This document shows, one piece after another, positions 35,401-45,959 of a stretch of 64,000 bases of DNA. The stretch is from Pilatotrama ljubarskyi. Its lineage: Eukaryota; Basidiomycota; Agaricomycetes; Polyporales; Polyporaceae. The notes beneath the pieces were generated by a model. The model saw only the letters and a program-made list of their open reading frames with translations, ran no database searches and was not told where the DNA came from. A program made the translations under genes and the position numbers. The stretch covers positions 184,478-248,477 of the forward strand of contig MU277705.1 of the NCBI GenBank assembly GCA_022385805.1, read 5' to 3'. How positions within the stretch are numbered: position 1 is the stretch's first letter; every line of letters starts with the position of its first letter.

Positions 35401-36887
35401 TGCACCTCGGGCGCATCAGCGTGTATGGCCGGCGCTGGGCCTGCGGTGCAAAGACATAAACTTCTTCCCCAGGGTCCGCAGGTGAAAACAGACCATCATA
35501 CCAAGTGTGTTTCCGTTCGAGCCAGAGAGCTATAGGGCCACTGGTGTGTTCTTATCCTACGTGTTACTTATGCGACAGGTTCAGCGAGAACTGGCGTGGC
35601 GAGCGTTCCTGCTGGGTCTCTGGGTGAACGAGGGGCTGACAGCTCGCACGTAGGATTTAAGGCAAAGCGACTGACTCATGAGAGGCGCAGAGGTCTTAGC
35701 TAGCGGTGAGATGATCCGCTGTGTGAAAAGCAGGAGATCCTGGATCACCCGGAGACGCCATCTTACGTTGAGCATGGTCCGCGCTGAGCCTCACTTTGAA
35801 GGGTCATTTACAAAGCCCTGTAGGGGTTATACGCACGCGTTAGCGAATCTCTGGAGTCTCTAAGACAATTCTAAGACTCACATACTCAATGAAATTTCAC
35901 CCGTCAGACCGAGCCTGGTACGTGAAAGTCTCCAACCCGGTGTATTATCCCGCAGCTGAAGCGCGCACAATTGTTTCTCCTTCTCGACATGGCCACGAGC
36001 TTCGAAAGCTGTCTCAGGCTCCAGTATGAGCCACGAAACTCACGACTGAATGAGGCTGAGAGCGATGAGGAAAGACATCAAAGTCGTACTGCAGTTGGGT
36101 GCCACGTGGGTGAGGATATTCAACGCCAGCCAAAATCGCTCGTCATATTCAGACCATACGGTGGTTTGATGCGTATATCCCACATCTCCGATCTCTCCTT
36201 TCTCCTTTGCTTACTATTCCTCGAGCATCGCCGGCGTTGTGGGCTCATTTCTGCTATGCAGCGCCTTCACATTTACCTCAAGCATCTTGCTAGGGAGACT
36301 TATTGACGAGATCAGCTCCATTGACAGTGCAGCCTTGGCGGTGGAAGTCACTGCGCGGCATGCCACATCTGTCACACACAATATTCGCGATGGCCCAGTC
36401 TCGAAGTTGGATACGCGCTGACCGCAGGGGGATTCGTGTCTACATTTCGTATAACCTGCCTCAACAGTTACGTGCCCTTCTCGGGAGGAGGCGAGACCGG
36501 TCAGCTGAGTGCTCGCCCGCTCGCGTTGTCGCCGTCTGCTCGAACGCGAGACTGCGCTTCGAGACGCGGCACGGTACAGACGCAGCAGCTGACTCGCGCG
36601 TTCACCATACTCCCCCGCCTGCATGCAGATCTCATTTAGACAGATGCGAACCGTGGGCAGGCTGACGGCAGTTGGGAATATCTGCCGTGCGTGAGAGCAT
36701 CTCCTCGGCGCGACGGTCTCCGCCTCCTGCTCAGCAGGTGGTTCTTCCCCTTCTTACGGCCTCATGCACTTCCATTGGCTACTTGTTGTTCATCAACAGG
36801 TTGCCCTCGTTTCAGAACCAGCGTTTATTCATCGCGGACAGGAGCCTTCCCTCGGGCTGTCCCTTCGCTGATCTCTCACACTTGAGG
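32433..36887. other. 4.5-kb gene-poor region
   Basis: The largest open frame, 34114-34503, has no family resemblance and no consistent splicing. A 12-nt AT repeat sits at 34393-34404 and several TATATA stretches lie near 34630-34700. A perfect B-box-like string at 32893 lacks a T stem, so it is not a tRNA. I see no transposase, reverse transcriptase or terminal repeats. Confidence 0.4.
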
Positions 36888-36894
36888 TATTTAA
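36888..36894 (+). promoter_or_regulatory. TATA-like element
   Basis: TATTTAA lies 109 nt upstream of the cupredoxin ATG, followed by a CT-rich leader common at fungal transcription starts. Confidence 0.45.
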
Positions 36895-37002
36895 GCCTCG
36901 CCGGGGCCCTCACCCCGCTCCTCAACTTGTCTTCGTCCTTCTCCCACACCGCACTTTAGACCCCTCCCTATCTTTCTTTCTTCGTCTCGCCTACCATCTG
37001 CG

Positions 37003-37881
37003 ATGCGTTTCGCCACTTCCATCTCTGCTCTGGCTCTGGCCACTGTGGCTCTTGCTCAGGACAGCCCTATCACCGTAAGTTGCCTCCCATTCTGATGCTT
37101 ACTTCGTGATGGACTGACTGCTCTCCAGATCCACGTCGGCTCTTTGAACGGCAAGCAGGCCCTCGCCTTTGACCCTCCCAGTGTCACGGCGAAGAACGGC
37201 ACCGTCGTGACATTCGTCTTCGACGGCATGCCCGGCAACCACACCGTCGCCCAGTCTTCGTTCCAGAACCCTTGTGAGCCCGTGCAGGGTGGCTTCGACT
37301 CCGGCTACATCTTCGTGCCCAACAACACCGACTTCACCGGACCCTTCCCGACCTTCAACCTGACCATTGATAACGATTCGAAGCGTAAGCGTGTCATCGT
37401 ATGGTATGAATCTGAGTGGCCGCTCATGCTTCATTGCAGCCATCTGGTTCTACTGCGCCCAGACCAAGCCCGTGCCTCACTGCCTGAATGCCATGGTCGG
37501 GTATGTTGTGATACGCTCTCAAACAAGGCTCTGCGCTGATGGCGAGTGTGTAGGTCCATCAACGCGCCTGCCAGCGGCAACACGTTCTCTTCCTTCTCTG
37601 AGGTCGCTAAGGTTCAGAGCAGCGTTGCGCCTCCCGTTCCTGCCCTTTCCGGCGTCGGTGCCTTCGCCACCGCCGCCCCCGGGCCCCTCACCGGCAGCAT
37701 CACTGGCTTCGCCGTGCCCTCGGGTACCGCACCCGCTGGCTCGAACTCTGGCTCTGCTGGCTCTGGCACAGGCAGCGGCTCTGGCGCTGCGCCCACCAAC
37801 ACCAAGAACAGCGCTGGCACCGTCCAGCTCAGCGGCTTCGTCGCGTTCCTGGCGGCGGCGTTCGGTGTTGTCCTGGTGTAG
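37003..37881 (+). CDS. Secreted GPI-anchored cupredoxin (plastocyanin-like)
   Basis: Exons 37003-37074, 37129-37384, 37440-37500 and 37554-37881 give 238 residues. Residues 1-18 form a signal peptide (ISALALATVALA, cut near AQ). Residues 25-128 are a cupredoxin fold with all four residues of a type-1 copper site: His62 in GNHTV, Cys115 in FYCAQ, His123 in PHC and Met128 in LNAMVG. A second Cys pair (Cys73, Cys124) can form the usual disulfide. After this comes a Ser/Gly/Ala/Thr linker and a hydrophobic C-terminus (LSGFVAFLAAAFGVVLV) typical of GPI attachment. The family sits at the fungal cell surface; redox partners are unknown. The short third exon is well supported because it carries three copper ligands. 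Confidence 0.85.
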
Positions 37882-39085
37882 GTTGCTTGGCGATGCGAGT
37901 CGGAGGCGCCGGAGTCAAAATAGTACCAGGGTTGGGCGGCGCAAGGGATGGCTGGTTTTGACGAGGTTAATGACGGGGTCTTCTACGTATAACACCGTGC
38001 AGCGCGGACTGCCTATTCTACGGTCTCCAGCTAGTGCAGGACTCGTTGTTCTACGGTCTGCGGTCGGGAGAATGGACGACATTGTGTCATTGAACCCGGG
38101 TTGCTGGGGTATGCCAGTGGAGCGGTGTAGCCGCATGGGACATCGATGCTGGCTACTGTGGGCGCAGTGAGCTATTTTCGCGAGCTATACGCGAGTGCGT
38201 TTCCCATGCGCCCGAAGGTCAGGCGGTGAAGAACGCCCCGAGGACAGGGATACTTTGAAGAAGCCCGGAACCCCCGCGCAGCACACTCGACAATGATGGT
38301 AACCGGATCCTTCCCTGGATCGCGCTGGATCCGCATTGCCCGAAGGCAGTATGAAGTCCAGGGCGCATCAGTGACATCGGCCAACTGTCTCGCAAGCCAT
38401 TATCATTTGTTCGGGCATCTGAACTTGAATGCGAGAGTGAGTGGAGACCCGCTGAGACACCTTAGCGGTGCTCTTTCGTTGAGTACCAGACCGTTTCATG
38501 ACAGGAGCCATGTTGCGGGCTTCCGAAGGCTTCGAGGTCAGACGCGTGCCGGAATTGGAGTTCTATCTACAGATGACAGCAATTTGGGTGTCAGCTTCTC
38601 ACACCGACGGTGACAGCGACAGCACGCAGCAGCTGCTACTAAGTTCCCAGGGGCGAACCCATCACCGCATGCTCGCGAAGAGTCGAGTCGAGCGGCGGAT
38701 ACAGTGCGCCCCCACCGGCGTACCTGCGCAGGGACGGCGCCGCGCACAGACATGTATCAAGGCGCACTCGTCGACCCTGCGGGCGGACGTAGGTGATACA
38801 GTGAGCGAACCTCTCTTTGGCGCTGTGATTTTGCGGGCGTGCCGGAGAGTAGCGAGGCCACAGGCTGCAGTAGTACTTCTGTGTTCTGTATACAATTGCT
38901 CAGAAGTAGACATGACGCATGGTGGGAGGCGTTCGTTCGGAAGCACTGGCAGTCGAGAGCATGCTTTCTAATCACTCGTTGAACCTCTGCAATGGGCCGC
39001 ATCTAGGGCATATAGCTTATCGTACAATATCTGCTGCGGCCTGACTGCAGCACGCCTACTCACTGCTAAGACGTACCCATACCAA
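37882..39085. other. Convergent intergenic region
   Basis: 3' flanks of the cupredoxin and P450 genes. Open frames here (for example 38498-38971) look random. No feature is seen. Confidence 0.4.
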
Positions 39086-41439
39086 TCATGCATCCACCCG
39101 GCGCACCCTCATAGGCACGCACGCCCCCTCCTCTCCCGCAACGCGCGGTCGAGGCAATACGCCACGGGCGTACTCGATGACTGTCTCCGGCCCGTTAGGC
39201 AGCTCGAACGTGTAGTTCTTGATAAGAACGCCCAGAACGGCCTGTGAAGGACGGTAGGTGAGTAACGCGCCTACTTGAGACCGGCACGCGAGAAAGGAGC
39301 ATGGCGAAAGGGAGCCCGCGGAACGAGGCATCGCCTTCAGATTCCGCAGCGCCAGCTTCCTGGCTTTCGCTGGGCGAAGGGATGGAACTCACCTTGAATT
39401 CCGCGAGCGCGAAGCCCCTGCCGAGACACATGCGCGGGCCGTCAACGAAGGTGAGCAGGTGCCTGTGGCCCTGGACCTCCTGCGCCTTCTTCGGGATGCC
39501 CTCTTCCGTAAGCCAACGCTCGGGACGGAACTCGCGCGCATCGGCGCCCCAGAAGGCGGGCGAAATGTTTATGGACGTGATGGGCACGGTGATGTGCTGG
39601 CCGGCGGGGATAGCGACGTGGTCGGTCACCTCGCCGTTGGGGAGCCGGAGAGGCTGAGAGAGGGGGATCACGTCGTCCTTCGCGGCCTGGGGGACGTGCA
39701 CAGCGTAAGTGGAGTCTACAGTTTGCGCAGGATTCCAGACATACCACGCGGCTGGTTACAGCGAGCGGCGGGTGCAGGCGCAGAATTTCATGCACCACCG
39801 CGTCGAGGTAGTGCAGTCCGGCGCCATTGGTGAGCTGCTCCCACGTCGGGTCCGAGTTCGGGAACTGTTCCTTCAGCTCTTCCCGGAGGCGGACCTGCTT
39901 CTCTGGGTGCCGGCAGAGCTCGATGAGTGCCCACTGGGCAAACCGTTAGCAGCGTCGACAAGGAACATCACACCCCATGGCTCACCGTAAGACTGACTGT
40001 AGGCCAGATGATGGTAGTGAGGACTCAATTAATCTCCAGTGGAAGGGAGCGGCTTACTGGATGTGGTTTCGTAACCGGCCAGGATGAGAACTTTCATCTG
40101 TGTAAAGTTTGAGCACGCGTCGACGCGCGAACCTTTGCATCACTCCCACCTGTGCCATGATCTCCTCCTGAGACATCTGCAGGCTCGACGAGGCATCTTC
40201 CGCCTTAACTGAACAGAGCGTGTGTCAGGGGCGACTTTCGCAGTCTCAGATCCTCCTGAGAGCGCGAATCGCTCACTCAATAGCCCGATGATGCTCTTCT
40301 CCTCACGCCCCTTCTCCCCGGCACCGCGCATCTCTCGGCGAGTGTTCTCAAGCAGTACGGTCGCGATCTCTTCCATGCTCTTATTGAGCTGTTGCTGGAG
40401 CCTTCGCATGGGCGTCGGGATGCGCCAGAGGAAGGGGAACGTGTTCCCGAAGAAGATGGCGGCGGCGGTAATGGCCGAGGGCTTGATATGACCCATTCGG
40501 TCGAAGACGTCGGCGACGGAAGAGTATTTGCCCTCGAGAGAGCCAAAATCATGGGAAAAGCCGGCAATACCGATACTATCCAGGCTGCAAAGAGATGAGT
40601 GCTCAGCTGCGGCTTCTGGGGCGCGTGCGCTCGGAGCACGTACGAAACGTGGTTCATCCTGTGCGAGCAGACGTAAGTGGGAGCTTTCAAGGACTGCGAA
40701 ACAGCATGTCATACCATTTCTGCACATCAATCACAGCAGAGTCGGCCGACGCTAGTTGGTTGTCCCAGTGTGTCTTGAGCTGCATATGCGGCAACTCAAT
40801 AGGGTTCCAGCCCCGTGTATTAGCCTGCACACCTTATACACGGAGTCGTAGAATATGGAGGTAAGCCTGCGGATGGCGACATTGCTGAAAGCGGGCGAGA
40901 TTGCCTTGCGCTGCCTGCGAGGATTCCAACGTTGGCAACCGACCACTTACCTCCAGCTGTCTTCGGACCGACTTACCTCTTGTGCGACTCGCCCTCTGCC
41001 CAGAGGAGGCCACGCCCAAACTGATCGCAGCTGAATATATGCGCGACACGCTCACCGAGATTCGGATATGACCTACCAGGTTCTCGATCGCTACTCTGGA
41101 GAGGGCCGTCTGGACATAGGTGAAAGTCTCGAGGGAGTAGAAGTGGGCGACCGCCTTGGGATCCATGAGGACGACCCTAGTCGAGCCGAGCGGTGCAGGG
41201 ACGCGGAAGACGGGGCCGTACTGCTCCGCCCATTCGTCGTACAGGGCCGCGCCTTCTGGGTTGTTGGCAGCGACCCTGGATATGCCAAAGAGCCAGCTGG
41301 GACTAGGGGGACCGGCGAGGGGCGTTGCGCGGGAGCGCTTTCTGTAGGACTGCCCGAACATGTAGACCAAGTAAGCTGCAGCGAGAATCAAGGCGACATA
41401 CAGCGCCGAGACCTGCTGGATGTCGGGAGGGATGATCAT
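39086..41439 (-). CDS. Cytochrome P450 monooxygenase
   Basis: 536 residues from 11 exons: 41439-41077, 41020-40977, 40914-40833, 40779-40715, 40584-40277, 40208-40150, 40097-40058, 39996-39986 (11 nt), 39933-39745, 39686-39393 and 39241-39086. The N-terminus has a membrane anchor (LYVALILAAAYLVYMFG) followed by basic residues and a Pro-rich hinge. The I-helix motif is LILAGYETTS, the K-helix ExxR is Glu373 to Arg376 in HEILRLHPP, the PERF-like motif is FRPERW, and the heme-binding loop is FVDGPRMCLG with Cys474 as the iron ligand. It should be an active ER-bound monooxygenase of the large basidiomycete expansions; the substrate cannot be predicted. No reductase or terpene or polyketide synthase lies nearby. 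The 11-nt exon encodes the start of SLTWALIELC. Confidence 0.92.
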
Positions 41440-42059
41440 GGCTAAACCACTGGAAGAGGTGAGGCAAAGAACGTGGTGGAAGGAAAGAAAGACGTACGGC
41501 GAGCGGATGCGCGTTGCCTTATGTTATATCAGAGGCTTGGAACCGTTGCAAGTGTTCTCATGCACTCGTGCGGGGGCCGTGACAGACATTCCCCGCATCA
41601 GTCAACACCGTCGCGGCACACTGCGCGCTCCTCGAGTTGTGCAGTGTATTTCTTCATGTAATCAACGGCAGGCTCTTCGGTACGCAACAGAGCGCCGATG
41701 TGGACTGTATCGAGGGCGATGTATGCATGCAGGCGACGCGAGAGAGGTTGCAGTGGCCGGCTGATTCACGTAAAAGATCTTACCACATGTTTCCCGGCTA
41801 TCCCGGCGTACTCGATCAACCGAGCTCGGACAGCTGCCCTGCATATAAGGACTGTGTTGCGACATAGGCGCAGCGAGCAGATAGCCCGGCCATTGAGTAT
41901 CGTTGACGTCGCATTGAAGTTGCGAGCTCGAGTCTCGGTCGATGAAGGCAACCAACGAACTTCAATCTCACGAACAAACATCATTTCCCCCATCAAATTC
42001 CCAGTAAGGCAACCCATATACCATATTGAGACCACATACAACAGCCCCTTGCACAACCC
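41440..42059. other. Intergenic region upstream of the P450
   Basis: P450 promoter side; no gene or repeat recognised. Confidence 0.4.
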
Positions 42060-42954
42060 TCAACTCTTAGGCGACAAAACGTAGGAACTCCAGGGACCAG
42101 CGAAGATAGTACACGTGGGCGATGGCAAGGCATTCGGAGTAGAGAACAGTGCGCTGGGAGAGGCGCCAGGTATCGATCGGTCTTGAGTTGAAGAGCAGGA
42201 GAGCGGCGCGTCGAAGGCGTAGGAATTGGGGACGCCGACTCCGGATATCCCAGCAAACACTTCCTTGGCCCGACAGAGCTCTTCGCAGATTTCAGACCAG
42301 GTGTCGAGAGAAGTGAGGGGTGATCGCGCTGGACCATCGGCGACCGCTTCGACTGCTGGGCTAGGGGTAGACAGTCCTGGTAAACTGGGATCCTCACTGC
42401 TCAGGGCGTCCTGAGGACTGGTATTCGTCGTGTCCTCGAAAGAACCGCGGCCAAATGCCGCAAAAGAGTCCCCGCACTGAAGAGTAGCGCAGCCGGCCGT
42501 GGTAGGGGATCGACCAGTAGTGGAAGGCGGGGCTGACCCACAGCCCGAGCGAAGTTCAGTGGCGACGTGTTGAACCGGCGCTACGGTGCGGATCGATGGG
42601 ACTTCTCCGCTCGTCTTCCTCGCGACTGGAGAGGGTGCGCACGTTCTTGAAGGTCGTCTGGGTGCACGCAGGCGGTCCACCATGAAGGGTAGCTTGATCT
42701 GGTAGGGGGAGGTGGTGCGCTTGCGTAGGACGAGCTTCTGGATAGTCTGTGGCTGGGAGAGATGCCTGTATACAGACATGGAGCATATCGACTATGAGAT
42801 CCACTTACTCCTTCGGCGGCTTCAGAAGACAGGGCTGGGGTACAAGGAGGCCCAGAGAGCGGCAGGAAAACAGTGGGTGGGCGAGGGCGAGGCAAGAGCG
42901 CTTGAACACTAGCCCAGGAGCATATTGAAAGAAGAGGGGTCGAAGTCTCTTGAC
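42060..42954 (-). CDS. Hypothetical protein, 5' end unresolved
   Basis: A frame open from 42954 to 42809 joins, through a 43-nt intron with a GTAAGT donor and CAG acceptor (42808-42766), to 42765-42060, giving at least 283 residues. The join places a basic, structured-looking stretch (TIQKLVLRKRTTSPYQIKLP) at the boundary. The rest is rich in Ser, Pro, Thr and Ala. No start codon lies in the first open segment, so another exon upstream is needed. No domain is recognised. It might be a rapidly evolving regulator, or a false model; the intron is the main support. Confidence 0.35.
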
Positions 42955-43800
42955 TCATAATCGACAGGGTAGCGATATCTTGACCATAGCTAGAGCATAA
43001 CACACCGATTGTGCACTGAGACCTCGTCGGAGGATTCGTTGCCCGTTCAGCGTCCATTGCAGCCTTAGTAGGAACTAGTGGAGGCCGAAGCAAGTCCTAG
43101 CAGCACAGAGAGGAGAGAAACAAGGGTGTTTATCAGACAGCACAATCTCCAAGAGGTGTCCGCCGCTAGGATGACAGGGCGGCTGACGGTTCGAGACGAT
43201 CTGGACCGCCGTACCTTTCCTTCCAGACACCATCGGAATCTTTCTGGCATAAGCATGAGCTGGCCATCTTCAATACGAGGCAAGCGAGACCCAGCGCGCC
43301 CAGCAGTCGGAGAGACGAGAGACGATCCTCAGGGAGTCACGTAGACGGAGCGCCAAGGCCAGCTGCAGCGTCGGTCGGCGCACCTTAGTCGCTTACCATA
43401 TAAAGCAATTTGCGGTGCTTCGCCATGGGCGCCTATGCCGTGCTCTCCAACGTCAACAGTACACTTGTTTGCTCGTCCTCTTTGCCTTGCTTCGCAGATT
43501 TCAGACCTCGCGATCGTATTCACCATATCTAGGCCTACTGTATCACGGAGCGTTACTACTTTTGGCATTTCGGTCATGGTCTAAACGTGGAAGCACGGAG
43601 TCCAGCCAAAGTTTAGCCACAATCACACAATCCAAGCTGCCAGGTGTATCGGTGTACTTGTAAGCTTTCCCCTGATCATGATCCCTTGGAGCGAATTCCA
43701 AAAGCAAACTTGATTGCGCCAGTCTCTGAGCGGTCCATAAAGCTGAATCGAGCGTCCTACGCAGGGTCAAGGCCACCCTGACCCTCGCAGCGGGCGGAAC
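42955..43800. other. Divergent intergenic region
   Basis: Between two oppositely oriented hypothetical genes. It may contain the missing first exon of the left one. Nothing else is seen. Confidence 0.35.
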
Positions 43801-45709
43801 ATGGCACACATCTCGACCGCTCCTGGGCAAAGTTTCTCCATCCCTCTTGGACCGACATCTCCTTCTGCTGCTTCCCCGTCGTCCACCTCCTCTACTGTCC
43901 TTAATTCACCCCAGCCTTATCAATCGTCGCAGTATCGCCGCGGCTCACGAGAAACGGGCGTGTACCCAGCTCCCTCAGGGCTTGCCTCGGACATAGAGCA
44001 TGATAACAAGAGGTCAGCGCTCGCGGAGTCCCTCAGCCGGAGTGTGACGATAGTATTCTGGTATCGGGTAGGTACACTGCGATGTGCACCCGGATACATT
44101 CAAGCGGTACGGTCTCGATGTGTGAGACGACTCGCAGAGTTCCTTCCTTCCTGAGGGTAGGGCCTCTGCCAGTTGGCTTACCATGACCGCTACCTCGTCA
44201 TATGGGGGAATCCGTCGTAAATACGGCCCGCTGATTGACTGGCATTGGTTCCAGCCAGATACCGAACCACTTCGGTTACATCAAGAGATCCCCACTTTCC
44301 CTCTCTTCTCCTTTAGCGCCCTAACGGAGGTCGTGGAAGCGCTACATCTATCTGAGAAGACTTACCTTGACACGTATAATCCGCGAGCGAGAGCTTGGGA
44401 ACAGCAGCAAATGTCGGCTGTGCGCCGCGTAGAGAGTGAACAACGGCTGCTTTACCGCCTCCGCCGGGGCCTATTGGAGGGCTACCAAGACGAGCAATGC
44501 CCTAGTCTGTCCGCCGAGATTCGCCTTCAGGAGGAAGAAACGTCGACGCGGTCTGGTCCCCTCCTCCCCGAGAGCTCGCGCAAGAGGCAGGCGGAGACAT
44601 CTGTTAGTCCGCCCGCCAGCAAGCACCACCGGTCTTTCTCTGCACGGAGCTTCACCTCATCATATACGGTCGGAAGCCCACCCTCAAATGCAGGTCCGAG
44701 CTCGCCATTCTCCACGGCCGATGAGCCTGAACCTCCTGCTGTCACCACAGACGTTCTACCACGGGGCTCTTCGTCTCTACAGACAAACGCATACACTAAC
44801 CAAATATCAATCGGACTGCCGCAGGCCTTCGAGGATGCTCCCGCCAGCCCTGCTCCATCTACTTTCAGCACCGAAGTCGCACCTCCCCGTCCAGCGTCGG
44901 AGGACGCCGTCGAGGTCTCGCAGACCATAGAACAAGTCCAGATACCCATTTACAGCCCATCAGTACCACGACAATCGATACCCCCAGATGCTCCCCAAAT
45001 GCCTTATGCGACATCTTCGGCCTCCGTACCCCTTCCCTTCCCGCCTCCGCTATTGCCAGGTGGATCTGTACCCAGGAAATGGCCCAACGACTACTTTGTA
45101 TACGAGGTCGCTGCTGGGTTACGCATGATGGAGAGCATCGCGGCAGGGGAGCCTGCATTGAAGCAAGACGAAGTGTTTAGGCGCGCGTTCGGCCAGCCCT
45201 ATGTCAAGTCGACGTTCTGTCGGCACCGCAGTCTATGGCGCCAGGCTGGTCCGGATGTGCAGCGCGAGTTCGAGGAGCTGGGGAAGGATCCGCGCGCATA
45301 CTGGAGCGAGCTCGCGAGGCGCGTGGAGAAGAGGGAGGAGAGCGCGCGGGGAAGGAGGCGCAGGGCAGGAGCGCTTGGAAGGGGGGAGGCTGGAGAGGCA
45401 GTGGAGAACCAGAGGGCGCAGGAAGGGATGATGAACGTGATTGGGATGCCACTGCCCATGATCATCGCGACGCATCACATGCAAGTGGGACCTAGGCCGA
45501 TGGGTCTGGGGTTGAGCGCAGTTGTGGGTACGGGTGCGCGCGGAGCATTGCAACCTGTGCCGGGCTCTGCGGCCGCTGGGATGCAGGACGAAGAGCCTGT
45601 GATGGGATCCCTCAGGCCGCCCAACGAAGAACGTCAGATGTATCAGGGTGCGTTTTTGGGACTTACTCGCGTGTGCCAAGCTTACTTCCCATCTTCAGGA
45701 CATGTATGA
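43801..45709 (+). CDS. Ser/Pro-rich protein with a conserved-looking basic segment
   Basis: The main exon is open from 44173 to 45709. Exon 43801-44012 joins it in phase across a 160-nt intron, giving 582 residues; without it the start would be the ATG at 44183. The first 70 residues are Ser/Pro/Thr-rich. Residues 80-150 look folded (RRKYGPLIDWHWFQPDT, FSALTEVVEALHLSEKTY). A long disordered Ser/Pro/Ala middle follows. Residues about 373-460 form a compact segment starting KWPNDYFVYEVAAGLRMME and containing FRRAFG, VKSTFCRHRSLWR and a highly charged Arg/Glu helix. It resembles uncharacterised proteins I have seen in mushrooms, but I can assign no named domain. The disorder-plus-basic-helix plan suggests a nuclear regulator. 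A 51-nt in-frame intron near the end (45655-45705) may be spliced; the stop is the same either way. Confidence 0.6.
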
Positions 45710-45959
45710 GGCTGAATCGCTGCTTAGCTTATACTCCACAGATTTCATACCCAGTATCACCCCGCGTAGATAGTGCTGTACTTTATACCACCAAGATGCT
45801 TATACCTACGTTGACATGGTGCTATGATCAGGGTTAGTCGATACGCTGTGAGATACAGTACTGTATGCGGTCATAAATATAGAGATGAAAAAAAAGCCAA
45901 ATGGAACCAACGTGTCGCTCTCTATGTCTGAATGCCAGTATCGGCGGACTACTCCACTG

